Notes under the pieces: model-generated
Database searches by the model: none
The model's input: only the letters and a program-made list of their open reading frames with translations
Told to the model about the DNA's origin: nothing
NCBI RefSeq assembly: GCF_008704555.1
Contig: NZ_CP023702.1
Span: forward strand, 5,556,001-5,620,000
Direction: 5' to 3'
Length of the DNA stretch: 64,000 bases
Source: Streptomyces nitrosporeus
GTDB lineage: Bacteria > Actinomycetota > Actinomycetes > Streptomycetales > Streptomycetaceae
Program-made: the position numbers and the translations under genes
Shown here: piece by piece, positions 16,867 through 25,711 of the stretch
Numbering within the stretch: position 1 is the stretch's first letter
Layout: every line of letters begins with the position of its first letter

Positions 16867-16923
16867 CGGTGCCCGAGGGATTTTTCGGTGCCTCGGGGTC
16901 TTTTCGGTGCCTGAGGGGATTTT
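16867..16923. repeat. Three tandem 19-bp repeats after a terminator
   Basis: Units at 16867-16885, 16886-16904 and 16905-16923 share CGGTGCC, then a G-rich run and a T-run. Each copy reproduces the T-tract side of the preceding terminator, which may give back-up termination. Confidence 0.75.
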
Positions 16924-16977
16924 CGGGGGGCGGCGGCGCGGCCGGCCCGTACCTGGGCGCCGGATCGCCGGACCGCC

Positions 16978-17181
16978 TCAGGGCGCGGGCTCGATGTTGT
17001 CGGCGGAGGTGGCGAACTCGATGCCGCCCGCGGGCCGGATGTGGGCGATGCGGCGGATGCCGCCCCGGTGGTGTTCTCGGGTGACGGCGACGAGTTCGCC
17101 CTCGGTGCGGCTGGGGATGTCACGGACACGGGTGTGGAGCAGGGGATGCGGCTCGTGTCCGGTGCGCTCGGTGGGGCTCAC
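16978..17181 (-). CDS. Small hypothetical protein
   Basis: 67 residues, starting GTG at 17181 and overlapping the stop of the preceding small gene by 4 bp (GTGA). Hydrophilic, His/Arg-rich (RTGHEPHPLLHTRVRDIPS, EHHRGGIRRIAHIRPAGG), with a predicted strand-turn-strand GELVAVTREHH. No signal or known domain. Short genes of this kind often accompany XRE-type regulators in Streptomyces; the divergent regulator starts at 17527. Confidence 0.65.
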   Translation of the reverse strand: MSPTERTGHEPHPLLHTRVRDIPSRTEGELVAVTREHHRGGIRRIAHIRPAGGIEFATSADNIEPAP

Positions 17182-17360
17182 GTCTCGTCCCCGGTCTCCG
17201 CGCTCCGGCGGTGGCCGTCCTCGTCGCACCGGTCCAGGAAGGCGGCCCACCCGCGTTCCGCGCGCGCCATGAGGGCGGGGCTCGGGGCGGACGGCGGTAC
17301 GGGGGCTGCGAGTTCGTACACGTCGGTGTCATCGGGGTCGTGCGGCTCACACGGGTTCAT
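17178..17360 (-). CDS. Small hypothetical protein, partner of divergent regulator
   Basis: 60 residues, acidic: MNPCEPHDPDDTDVYELAAP, then ALMARAERGWAAFLDRCDEDG. First gene of a two-gene operon coupled to 16978-17181, transcribed away from the XRE-TPR regulator. A GGAAGAA stretch precedes the ATG. The helical second half could bind another protein. Function unknown. Confidence 0.65.
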   Translation of the reverse strand: MNPCEPHDPDDTDVYELAAPVPPSAPSPALMARAERGWAAFLDRCDEDGHRRSAETGDET

Positions 17361-17495
17361 CACGTGGGGTTCTTCCTTCGAGTGCCATGTCGGGCGGGGG
17401 CCGAGTGCCTGGTGGCCGGACGCCAACCGACTGCGGTGCGTGTAGACCTAACCGCGCTGCGTGCCCGCACGGGTACCGTGGAGAGGAGGGCACAA

Positions 17496-17513
17496 CATAA
17501 ATCCCATAAATCC
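17496..17513. promoter_or_regulatory. Tandem 9-bp repeat in regulator promoter
   Basis: CATAAATCCCATAAATCC is two adjacent copies of CATAAATCC, an A/T-rich island ending 13 bp before the GTG start at 17527. Its position and periodicity suggest an operator or core promoter element of the regulator gene. Confidence 0.5.
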
Positions 17514-17526
17514 GCGGGGAGATGAC

Positions 17527-18876
17527 GTGACGGAAGCGTCCGGCAAGCAGCGGAACGAAGCACTCCGCGGCCTGCTCCGCCAAGCGGACTGGTCGGAGAC
17601 GAAGCTCGCGCACGCGGTGAACAGGCTGGGAACCGAGGCGGGAATGAGCCTGACCTACAGCCAGCCGTCGGTGGCCGCCTGGATCAGGGGATCCCAGCCG
17701 AACGAGCGGGTCAGACCCCTGGTGGTCGCGGCGTTCGAACGCAAGCTGGGACGACCGGTCACCTACGCGGAACTCGGCCTGATCCGACCGGAATCGGCGG
17801 CGGGTGCCGAATCGTGTGACACCGTCGAGTCACTGCTCGATCTCGGAAAGGACGACATGAACCCTTCCCGGCGCAGCCTCCTGGCCGCGAGTGTCTACTC
17901 GGCCGCACTCTCCGTCCCGCTCTTCGCCGATGTCGCGAACGCGGAGGAACGGGAGCGCATCACCGGTCCCACCGCCCGCATCGGCCAGGGCGAGGTCGAT
18001 GTCGTCCGGCGGATGACCGGCAAGATCGCGGACATCCTGGACGAACTGGGCGGCGGCCACGCCCGCCCCATGGCCGCCGCGTTCCTGGTGAACACCGTCG
18101 CTCCGTACCTCCGCGCCGGTGCACGCGAGGCGGTGCACCGGGACATGCTGTCGGCGGCCTCGGACCTCACGTACCTGACGGGCTGGATGGCCATGTACGA
18201 GCGGGCGCACGGGCTCGGCCAGAAGTACTACCACCAGGCGCTGAAGCTGGCCGGGGAGTCCCAGGACCAGCTCACCTACTGCCGGACGCTGCGGGGGATG
18301 AGCCTGCAGGCGTCCAATCTGCGCCATGGCCGCAAAGCCCTCGACCTCGCGGACTCCGCCGCCGAGGCCGCCCCCAAGGCGGGGCCCCGGCTGGTCGCCT
18401 TCCTTCGGGGCCAGCAGGCCCACGCGTCCGCCATGGTGGGAGACCACAGGACCGCGTTCGCCAGACTCCGGGAGACGGAGGCCGCCCTGTCGAAGGCGGA
18501 CTCCCGGCGTGAGGCGGTGGGAGGCTACGACCGTGCCGCGTACCTCTTCCACGTCTCCCACGTCCACTACGAGGGGCGGGACCTCCTGGCCTCCATCAGC
18601 GCCCTGAAGCAGTCGGTCAGAGCCATGCCGCGCCAGGAGCGCCAGGGCCGTCTGCACGCCAACGCGGTGCTCGCACAGCGGCAGTACGAGCTGGGACACC
18701 TGGACGAGGCGTGCGCCTCGTGGGGCACCTTCCTCGACGACTACATGGTGCTCTCCACCTCACGGGGGGACGAGCACTTCGAGAAGATGCGCACGAGCCT
18801 CGCGCTGCACCCCCGGGCACGCCCGGTGCGCGGTCTGGCCGAGAGGGTACGGACGGTGGCGGCGCTGAAGGGGTGA
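17527..18876 (+). CDS. XRE-like regulator with TPR-type C-terminal domain
   Basis: 449 residues. The N-terminal 75 residues (RGLLRQADWSETKLAHAVNR, YSQPSVAAWIRGSQP) form a lambda-repressor-like helix-turn-helix. A segment NPSRRSLLAASVYSAALS resembling a twin-arginine signal sits at about 117-135, well inside the protein, followed by an all-helical TPR-like domain (YYHQALKLAGESQD, RKALDLADSAAEAAP). This architecture is common among Streptomyces developmental and antibiotic regulators. GTG start, with GGGGAGA upstream. It is divergent from two small genes that may be its partners. Confidence 0.82.
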   Translation: MTEASGKQRNEALRGLLRQADWSETKLAHAVNRLGTEAGMSLTYSQPSVAAWIRGSQPNERVRPLVVAAFERKLGRPVTYAELGLIRPESAAGAESCDTVESLLDLGKDDMNPSRRSLLAASVYSAALSVPLFADVANAEERERITGPTARIGQGEVDVVRRMTGKIADILDELGGGHARPMAAAFLVNTVAPYLRAGAREAVHRDMLSAASDLTYLTGWMAMYERAHGLGQKYYHQALKLAGESQDQLTYCRTLRGMSLQASNLRHGRKALDLADSAAEAAPKAGPRLVAFLRGQQAHASAMVGDHRTAFARLRETEAALSKADSRREAVGGYDRAAYLFHVSHVHYEGRDLLASISALKQSVRAMPRQERQGRLHANAVLAQRQYELGHLDEACASWGTFLDDYMVLSTSRGDEHFEKMRTSLALHPRARPVRGLAERVRTVAALKG

Positions 18877-18944
18877 CCGGTCCCGGCGGGTGCGGTCCGG
18901 CCGACAGGGGCACGGAAAAAATTCCGGGAAAAGTTGTCGGGGGA

Positions 18945-18972
18945 TGTCGAGACCGTGTTTCCTGCTCCGACC
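18945..18972 (+). promoter_or_regulatory. Candidate ECF sigma promoter
   Basis: TGTCGA (18945-18950), then 17 bp, then CGACC (18968-18972), lying 53 bp upstream of the YCII gene. The TGTCG / CGA spacing is that of ECF-type promoters and fits autoregulation by the sigma factor encoded just downstream. Inference from position and motif only. Confidence 0.5.
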
Positions 18973-19024
18973 AAGGGGTGACAGCGCGCCGACGGGGCGC
19001 GCGGGACACGAGGGGACACCCGCA

Positions 19025-19387
19025 ATGAAGTACGTCGCGATGATCTACGGCAACCAGGCGAAGTGGGACTCCTTCCCGGCCGAGGCGTGGCCGGAGGCGA
19101 TCGCCAAGCAGGAGGCGTTCAACGCGAAGTACCGCGAGAGCGGTGAACTGCTGGGCGCCTACGGGCTGGCCGACGCGGCCGACGCCCAGCTGGTGCGGCG
19201 GCGGGACGGGGCGCCGGTGGTGACCGACGGGCCGTACCTGGAGACGAAGGAGTACATCGCCAGCTTCTACATGCTCGACTGCGCGTCCCTGGAGCGGGCG
19301 CAGGAGATCGCCGCGGACATGCCGTTCGCCGACACGGACCCGGTCGAGCTGTGGCCCGTACCGCACGAGTCCCCGGCGGACGTGTGA
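19025..19387 (+). CDS. YCII/DGPF-family protein
   Basis: 120 residues with the whole YCII/DGPF domain: MKYVAMIYGNQAKW, LLGAYGLADAADAQ, VTDGPYLETKEYIASFYMLD (the DGPF-like motif), then AQEIAADMP and a VELWPV end. These small dimeric proteins accompany ECF42 sigma factors. The 3' end overlaps the sigma gene start by 4 bp (GTGA), so the two are translated together. Biochemical role unknown; it may be a target or modulator of the sigma factor. Confidence 0.88.
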   Translation: MKYVAMIYGNQAKWDSFPAEAWPEAIAKQEAFNAKYRESGELLGAYGLADAADAQLVRRRDGAPVVTDGPYLETKEYIASFYMLDCASLERAQEIAADMPFADTDPVELWPVPHESPADV

Positions 19388-20637
19388 GCACCGTGCACCA
19401 CGGGACGGAGGACCTGCTGCGCGAACTGGCGCCGCAGGTCCTCGGCGTGCTCGTCCGCCGGTACGGCGCCTTCGACACCTGCGAGGACGCCGTACAGGAG
19501 GCGCTGCTCGCCGCCGCCCTGCAGTGGCCCGGGGGCGGTGTCCCGGACAACCCGCGGGGGTGGCTCGTCACCGTCGCCTCCCGCAGGCTCATCGACCAGG
19601 TACGCGGCGAGGCCGCGCGCCGGCGCCGGGAGGAGGCGCTCGCCCTGGCCACACCGCAGTCGGCGCTGGTCGGGCACGCGGCCGACGAGAGACCGGCGGC
19701 GGACCGGGACGACTCCCTGGCCCTGCTGTTCCTCTGCTGCCACCCCGCGCTGTCCCCGGCCGGCCGGATCGCGCTCACCCTCCGGGCCGTCGGCGGACTG
19801 ACGACGGCGCAGATCGCCGCCGCCTTCCTGGTGCCCGAGGCGACGATGGCCCAGCGCATCAGCCGCGCCAAACAGACGGTCAGGGGCGCGGGCGAACCCC
19901 TCGCCCTGCCCGAAGGAGCAGACCGGGCCGAGCGGCTGCGCGAGGTGCGGCACGTGCTGTACCTGGTCTTCAACGAGGGCTACACCACCACCGGCGGCAC
20001 CGGCCTGACCGCGCCGGAACCGTCCACCGAGGCGATCCGGCTCACCCGGCTGCTGCACCGCCTGGTCCCCGACGACGCCGAGACGGCCGGGCTTCTCGCC
20101 CTCATGCTGCTCACCGACGCGCGCCGCCCCGCCCGCACCGGCCCCGACGGGGAACTGGTCCCGCTCGCGGAACAGGACCGCGGACGCTGGGACCAGGCAC
20201 TCGTCGCCGAGGGGACCGCACTCATCAGCCGGGTGCTGCCACGCGGGGAGGCGGGCCCGTACCAGATCCAGGCGGCCGTGGCCGCCGTCCACGACGAGGC
20301 GGCGCGCGCCGAGGACACCGACTGGCCGCAGATCCTCGCCCTGTACGACCTCCTCGGACAGTTCGGCCCGAACCCGGTGGTCGCGCTGAACCGGGCCGTC
20401 GCCGTCGGCATGGTGCACGGCCCGGCCGCCGGCCTCGACGCGCTCGCGGATCCGGCGGCGGACAAGCGCATGGCCCGCCACCACCGGCTGCTCGCCACCC
20501 GCGCCCACTTCCTCGCGATGCTCGGGGAGACCGGCCCCGCCGCCGAGGCCTACCGCGAGGCCGCCCGCCACACCGCCGACGGCCCCGAACGCCGCTATCT
20601 CACCGCCCGCGCGCACCGCTTGGAGCACCCGGTGTGA
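19384..20637 (+). CDS. ECF42-type RNA polymerase sigma factor with C-terminal extension
   Basis: 417 residues. Sigma region 2 has RRYGAFDTCEDAVQEALLAA and PRGWLVTVASRRLIDQ. Region 4 has LRAVGGLTTAQIAAAFLVPEATMAQRISRAKQ. A 230-residue C-terminal extension follows, TPR-like: VRHVLYLVFNEGYTT, NPVVALNRAVAVGMVHGPAAGLDAL. This is the ECF42 group, where the extension, rather than an anti-sigma factor, controls activity, and where a DGPF gene is the usual neighbour. GTG start coupled to the YCII gene. Confidence 0.9.
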   Translation: MSTVHHGTEDLLRELAPQVLGVLVRRYGAFDTCEDAVQEALLAAALQWPGGGVPDNPRGWLVTVASRRLIDQVRGEAARRRREEALALATPQSALVGHAADERPAADRDDSLALLFLCCHPALSPAGRIALTLRAVGGLTTAQIAAAFLVPEATMAQRISRAKQTVRGAGEPLALPEGADRAERLREVRHVLYLVFNEGYTTTGGTGLTAPEPSTEAIRLTRLLHRLVPDDAETAGLLALMLLTDARRPARTGPDGELVPLAEQDRGRWDQALVAEGTALISRVLPRGEAGPYQIQAAVAAVHDEAARAEDTDWPQILALYDLLGQFGPNPVVALNRAVAVGMVHGPAAGLDALADPAADKRMARHHRLLATRAHFLAMLGETGPAAEAYREAARHTADGPERRYLTARAHRLEHPV

Positions 20638-20641
20638 CCGG

Positions 20642-20692
20642 CCGGCGGCGGATGGATGATTCCGGCGGAGGAATACCGGTTGCCGCCGCCGG
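20642..20692. terminator. Long-loop inverted repeat between convergent genes
   Basis: CCGGCGGCGG (20642-20651) is complementary to CCGCCGCCGG (20683-20692), with 31 nt between that themselves contain a short CCGG-based hairpin. It lies between the sigma gene and the convergent crystallin-like gene and may terminate both. Confidence 0.45.
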
Positions 20693-20760
20693 ACCCGAAA
20701 AGGCGGCACCCGGAGGAATGCGGCCGGTCATCGGGTTTTCCGATTACGGAATCACACCGG

Positions 20761-21117
20761 TCACAGGATCTCGATCGCGTTGATCTTCGGAGGATTGTTC
20801 GGGTAGGTGACCACCCGGTGCCGCGGGATGTTCACCACGGAACCGTTGGCGTCATGGAGCCGGACGTCGTTGTTCCCCGTGGAGATCTTGTCGATCCACC
20901 AGCCGCCGAAGTCGGTCCTTCCGCGGTTCGCGTAGCAGTCCTCGCTGGTGATGCCGGTGCTGTGGTGCGACTTGATCCTCAGGAAGTCCCCCTGGTCGGC
21001 GCAGCTGACCTCGTTGATGGCGAAAGCCGTTCCGGTCGGAACGGTCAGGGTGAAAGCGGCGGCCGCGGCCAGTGCCGTGGCCATGGTGCGCGCGGTGGTC
21101 TTCAATGTGGAAATCAT
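20761..21117 (-). CDS. Secreted beta/gamma-crystallin-like protein (SKLP type)
   Basis: 118 residues. A signal peptide (about 1-33, ending GTAFA) precedes a mature domain INEVSCADQGDFLRIKS, DCYANRGR, WWIDKISTGNNDVRL and VVTYPNNPPKINAIEI. The Cys pair, the ISTGNN loop and the N-terminal INxV match the Streptomyces killer-toxin-like crystallin family. Members are small extracellular proteins, one of which inhibits yeast growth. An A/T-rich leader (AAAGAGAATAAAAA) precedes the ATG. Toxicity cannot be read from sequence. Confidence 0.78.
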   Translation of the reverse strand: MISTLKTTARTMATALAAAAAFTLTVPTGTAFAINEVSCADQGDFLRIKSHHSTGITSEDCYANRGRTDFGGWWIDKISTGNNDVRLHDANGSVVNIPRHRVVTYPNNPPKINAIEIL

Positions 21118-21416
21118 TTTTTATTCTCTTTCGGTGGCCTATGAATGCCCTGCACCGTGATTATGGCGCCGCACGGAGCGCGTCGGGCCTCTGCCGCACC
21201 CTGGAAAAAGAAATCCGCGGGAAAAGGGGATCCGCGGCCCGTCTCCGCCCACCGTCCCGCCCCCGCCGCCCCACCGTCCGGTGCCGACGCCTGCCGGAAC
21301 GCGCGACACGGTCTCGCCGAAAGATTCCGGCCGATGGTGATCCGTGTCTGGATACGGTCGTTCGCGAGGGTGTGGGCCCCGTTGACCCGGTTGTGCCGTT
21401 CGGTCACTATGGCCCA

Positions 21417-22073
21417 ATGGCTGGCCGGGCTGAACCCTCACTATTACGAGCCGTCACCCTGCTCGTCGTCCTGTCGGGGACGGTGGGCCTCTCCGGCTGC
21501 GGCGGCGGTGACAGCGGGAACAGCGGTGACGCCGCTCCGGGGCCATCCTCGTCCTCCCCGTCCGCGCCGGCGAGTCCGCCGTCCTCCGCCGTGGCGCCCC
21601 CGCCCCCTACGCCTTCCTGTGTCCCGGGCGACAAGGACTGGCTGGACAGCGCTCTGCTCGGGCACAGCGTGAGCGGCTATCTGCCCGTCGAGTTCGGCGG
21701 GCCGCCGGAACTCTGCGAACCCGTGACCGTCCACGTCGGCTATTTCGACGTCTTCTTCACCACTGCCATGGACGGGGCCGAACCGAAGCAGGGCTACACG
21801 GTGGAGACGGTCGACCGGCAGCGGTTCACCGTGGACGGCTCGGCACCGGTCAGGGCCGTCCCGCCCCCCGGCGGCGTCCCCGACTTCCCGTGCACCGGAC
21901 GGCTGATGACCATCACGCTCGGCAAGCAGGTGGGACCCGGCGACATCGAGACCATCAGCTGGTCGCAGTACGAGGGGGACGACGTCGTCGGCAACGTGGG
22001 GATTTCGTTCAAGGAGAACGAGAGGATCGTCCGGTACGACCTGCAGACCCCCACCGGGCTCTCCGCCTGCTGA
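21417..22073 (+). CDS. Putative lipoprotein of unknown function
   Basis: 218 residues. The signal ends in lipobox LSGC (Cys 28), then a Gly/Asp/Ser/Pro linker (about 29-67), then a domain of about 150 residues with three or four Cys (PSCVPGD, PELCEPV, FPCTGR, final LSAC) and beta-rich segments (VTVHVGYFDVFFTTAMDG). It should be tethered to the outer membrane face. The start is uncertain: ATG at 21417 gives a proper signal, but no good ribosome site precedes it. The 299 bp upstream hold no gene that I can support. Confidence 0.72.
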   Translation: MAGRAEPSLLRAVTLLVVLSGTVGLSGCGGGDSGNSGDAAPGPSSSSPSAPASPPSSAVAPPPPTPSCVPGDKDWLDSALLGHSVSGYLPVEFGGPPELCEPVTVHVGYFDVFFTTAMDGAEPKQGYTVETVDRQRFTVDGSAPVRAVPPPGGVPDFPCTGRLMTITLGKQVGPGDIETISWSQYEGDDVVGNVGISFKENERIVRYDLQTPTGLSAC

Positions 22074-22186
22074 CGCGGGGAACACCGACGGCGGGCGGGA
22101 AGGAAGGTGTCCGGGGAAGCGGCCCGGGATCCGCGCGGTCCGCCCTGCGTGCCACCCCGCCCGCACCCGTCGACCACAATGGGCGG

Positions 22187-25100
22187 GTGCACTACGGCAT
22201 CCTCGGCACCACCCGGGCCCTTCGCGACGACGGCACCCCCGCGGCACTCGGCGGGGCGCGGCTGCGTGCCCTGCTGACCGTGCTCGCCCTGAGCCCGGGG
22301 CGTACCGTCCCCGCCGGGGTGCTGGTGGGCGAGGTGTGGGACGGGGACCCGCCCGCCGACGCGGCGGGCGCGCTCCAGGCGCTCGTGGGACGGCTGCGGC
22401 GGGCCATCGGGCGGGACGCCGTCGAGTCCGTGGAGAGCGGGTACCGGCTGGCCGCCGCCCCCGACTCCGTCGACCTGCACCGTTTCGAACGGCTCGCGGG
22501 GGAGGGGGCGCGGGCGCTGGAGGGCGGTGACGCGGTGAAGGCGCTGGCCGTCCTCGACGACGCGCTCGCCCTCTGGCACGGGCCGGCCCTCGCCGACCTG
22601 CCGGACCGGGCCGTGGCCGCCGCCCGCTGGGAGGCCCGGCGGCTCGACGCGCGGCGCACCCGGTGCGGGGCCCTGCTGGCCCTGGGACGGGCCGAGGACG
22701 CGCTGCCGGAACTGGCGGCGCTCTGCGCGGACCACCCCCTGGACGAGCCTCTGCAGGCGCTGCGGATCAAGGCGCTGGCGGGCGCCGGACGCGCCGCGCA
22801 GGCCCTCGCGGCCTACGACGAGGTGCGCACCCTGCTCGCCGACCGGCTCGGCACCGACCCCGGGCCCGGACTCCGCGCCCTGCACGAGGTGCTGCTGCAC
22901 CAGGGCACACAGGGTCAGGGCCCACAACACCAGGGCCCACAGCACCAGGGCACACAGCACCAGGGCGCACAGGGCCCACAGGGCGCCGCCCGCACCGGAC
23001 CCGAGCCCGCCCCGGCCCCCGCCCGGCGGGGCAACCTGCGGGCCCGGCTGACCAGCTTCGTCGGGCGGGAGGCCGAGATCGCGGCCCTGGGCGAGGACCT
23101 CTCCCGGGCCCGGCTGGTCACCCTGCTCGGCCCCGGCGGGGCGGGCAAGACCCGGCTGTCCCAGGAGGCCGCCGAGGCCGTCGCCGACGCCTGGCCCGAC
23201 GGGGTGTGGCTGGTGGAACTGGCCCCGGTCGACGACCCGGCGGTGGTCACCGAGGCGGTACTGAGCGCACTGGGCGCCCGCGAGACCGTGCTGCGCGGAG
23301 CCGGGGCCGAAGGGCTCCGCGTGGCCGAACGCGGTACGGAGGGTACGGACGGACAGGCCCTGTCCCAGCTCACCGAGTACTGCTCCAAGCGCCGGATGCT
23401 GCTGCTCCTGGACAACTGCGAGCACCTGGTCGAGGCCGCGGCGCGGCTCGCCGAGCACCTGCTGGCCCGCTGCCCCGGCCTCACCGTCCTCGCGACGAGC
23501 CGTGAACCCCTCGGCGTCCCCGGCGAGACGGTACGGCCCCTCGATCCGCTGCCCGACCCCATGGCGCTGCGGCTGCTGGCCGAGCGGGGAGCCGCCGCCC
23601 GGCCGGGCTTCCGGACCGACGCGGACGAGGAGAGTGCCGCGGCCTGCGCCGAGATCTGCCGGCGGCTCGACGGGTTGCCGCTCGCCATCGAACTCGCCGC
23701 CGCGCGGCTGCGGATGCTCGGCCCGCGCCAGATCGCCGACCGTCTCGACGACCGGTTCCGGCTGCTGACCAGCGGAAGCCGTACCGTGCTGCCCCGGCAG
23801 CAGACCCTGCGGGCCGTCGTCGACTGGTCCTGGGAACTGCTGGACCCCGCCGAACGCGCCGTGCTGCGCAGACTGTCGGTCTTCGCCGGGGGCTGCGCGC
23901 TGGCCGCGGCGGAGGAGGTCTGCGCCCAGGAGGACGCGGCGGGGACCCCCCTCACCCCGGCCGAGGTGCCGGGGCTCCTCGGCTCGCTGGTGGACAAGTC
24001 GCTGGTCGTCGCGTCACCCGGGGACGACGGGGACATGCGCTACCGGCTGCTGGAGACCGTCGCGGAGTACGCCGCCGAGCGCCTCGACGAGGAGGGGGAG
24101 CGGGCCGCCACCGAGCGGCGCCACCTCGTCCACTTCCGCGAGCTGGCCCGCACCACCGACCCCCTGCTCCGCGGCGCGGGCCAGCAGGCGGCCCTCGCCC
24201 TGTTCCTGCGGGAGTACGAGAACGTACGCGTGGCGCTGCGGCACGCCGTGGCCGTCCGGGACGAACACGAGGCGCTCTGCCTGGCCCTGTCCCTCGCCTG
24301 GTACTGGCAGATGCGGGACCTGCGTGCCGAGGCCCGGCTGTGGACCGAGGCGGTCGCGGAACTCGGCCCCGACCCGTTCGCCGGACCCGTCGAACCCGCA
24401 CCCTCCCTGTACGAACGCTGTACCGACAGCCCGCCGCCGATGGCCCCCGAACAGCTGGGGGAGGCGCGGCGCGGGCTGCGGCTCGTCCAGCTCGTCAACC
24501 GGGACCACACGGCGGACGACTGGATGTCCGAGGAGGGCAGGGGGCGGCTGAGGGCGATCGCCGCCACCTACCGGCCCGGCCAGCCGCAGACCTGCCGCAC
24601 CCCGGGCTCGCTGTGGATGTTCGCCCTCCTGTTCACCGGTGACATCCAGCGGTTCCGCTCCGTTATGGACGAGACCGTCGCCACCTGCCGTGAGCTGGGA
24701 TACGAGTGGGAGCTGGCCATGGCCCTCCAGATACGGGCCAACGCCCTCGCCAACCGGTCGGACTGGGAGAGCGAGGCACTCGCCGGCCCGCCGGCCGGAG
24801 CGGACAGCACGGGTGAAGCGGGCGGGACGGACAGGGCAGGCGGAGCGGACGGGGCTGGCGGAGCGGACAGGGCGGGCCGGGACGCCGACGAGAGTCTGGA
24901 GATCTTCGTCCGGCTCGGTGACGCCTGGGGCGCCGCGGAGGCCCTCGCCTCCCGGGGCGAGGCCAACGAACGCCGGGGCGACAGCGCGGCCGCCGCCGAG
25001 GACTTCCGCGCCGGGATCGCCTACGCCCGGCAGCTCGGCGCCCAGGCGCAGGTGGCCGTGCTGCGGGCCAGGTACGCCTCGGCGCTCTGCGAGACCGGCC

Positions 25101-25711
25101 GCGGCGAGGAGGGGGAGCGCATCCTGCGCGAGGTCCTCGCCGACGACCGGCACACGGGGTCGGAGTCCATGCCCGCGGCCCGGATCTATCTGGCGCTGTG
25201 GCTCGGCAACACCGGCAGGGTCACCGAGGCGCGGGAGCAACTGGACGTGCTTTCCGAGGTGTTCGCCTCGGACGCTGTCGCCCTCTTCGAGGGCTTCGTG
25301 ACCGGACTGCAGGCCTGGCTGGACAACCTCGACGGCATCTACGGCCCGGCGCTGGCCGGATCGCTCCGCGCCCTGGAACGCTCCCAGGACGCGATGGCAC
25401 AGATGGTGGCCCCCCACATGACCGCGCTCCACCTGGTCAGCGCGGCCTGGGCCCTGGCCGGTACGGGCGGCGCACGGCGCGCCGCCGACGCGGCCCGGCT
25501 GCTCGGGCTCCACGGGAAGCTGCTCCCCCCGGGGCACGCGCCGACCCTGGGCGAACGCCGGAACAGGGCCGTGGCCGAGGACATGGTGCGCGCCCAGCTG
25601 CCGGACGACGCGGCCTACGCGCGCGCGTACGCCGAGGGCGGCGGCCTCACCGTGGAGGAGGCCACCGCCCTCGTGGGCGCGTACGTCCGGGAGACGGACG
25701 CCGTGGGATGA
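22187..25711 (+). CDS. AfsR/SARP-family regulator with NB-ARC ATPase and TPR domains
   Basis: 1174 residues, the size of the largest SARPs. The N-terminal OmpR-like winged helix (LGGARLRALLTVLALSPGRTV, LQALVGRLRRAIG, VESGYRL) is followed by a bacterial transcriptional activation domain (about 95-245). A Gln/His/Gly repeat linker and an NB-ARC ATPase come next, with Walker A LLGPGGAGKTRL at about 313-324 and Walker B LLLLDNCEHLVEA. Long helical TPR-like repeats end the protein. SARPs bind direct repeats next to the -35 region and recruit RNA polymerase; the ATPase part usually restrains this. The gene is convergent with, and directly abuts, the ABC transporter operon, sharing TGATCA. The likely target is the array at 27594. 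Confidence 0.9.
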   Translation: MHYGILGTTRALRDDGTPAALGGARLRALLTVLALSPGRTVPAGVLVGEVWDGDPPADAAGALQALVGRLRRAIGRDAVESVESGYRLAAAPDSVDLHRFERLAGEGARALEGGDAVKALAVLDDALALWHGPALADLPDRAVAAARWEARRLDARRTRCGALLALGRAEDALPELAALCADHPLDEPLQALRIKALAGAGRAAQALAAYDEVRTLLADRLGTDPGPGLRALHEVLLHQGTQGQGPQHQGPQHQGTQHQGAQGPQGAARTGPEPAPAPARRGNLRARLTSFVGREAEIAALGEDLSRARLVTLLGPGGAGKTRLSQEAAEAVADAWPDGVWLVELAPVDDPAVVTEAVLSALGARETVLRGAGAEGLRVAERGTEGTDGQALSQLTEYCSKRRMLLLLDNCEHLVEAAARLAEHLLARCPGLTVLATSREPLGVPGETVRPLDPLPDPMALRLLAERGAAARPGFRTDADEESAAACAEICRRLDGLPLAIELAAARLRMLGPRQIADRLDDRFRLLTSGSRTVLPRQQTLRAVVDWSWELLDPAERAVLRRLSVFAGGCALAAAEEVCAQEDAAGTPLTPAEVPGLLGSLVDKSLVVASPGDDGDMRYRLLETVAEYAAERLDEEGERAATERRHLVHFRELARTTDPLLRGAGQQAALALFLREYENVRVALRHAVAVRDEHEALCLALSLAWYWQMRDLRAEARLWTEAVAELGPDPFAGPVEPAPSLYERCTDSPPPMAPEQLGEARRGLRLVQLVNRDHTADDWMSEEGRGRLRAIAATYRPGQPQTCRTPGSLWMFALLFTGDIQRFRSVMDETVATCRELGYEWELAMALQIRANALANRSDWESEALAGPPAGADSTGEAGGTDRAGGADGAGGADRAGRDADESLEIFVRLGDAWGAAEALASRGEANERRGDSAAAAEDFRAGIAYARQLGAQAQVAVLRARYASALCETGRGEEGERILREVLADDRHTGSESMPAARIYLALWLGNTGRVTEAREQLDVLSEVFASDAVALFEGFVTGLQAWLDNLDGIYGPALAGSLRALERSQDAMAQMVAPHMTALHLVSAAWALAGTGGARRAADAARLLGLHGKLLPPGHAPTLGERRNRAVAEDMVRAQLPDDAAYARAYAEGGGLTVEEATALVGAYVRETDAVG
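22905..22985. repeat. Minisatellite encoding QHQG linker of the SARP
   Basis: Repeated CAGGGC(A/C)CACA(G/A)CAC-like units of 15 bp encode QGPQHQGPQHQGTQHQGAQG. They fall exactly between the activation domain and the ATPase, where length changes should be tolerated. Confidence 0.75.
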
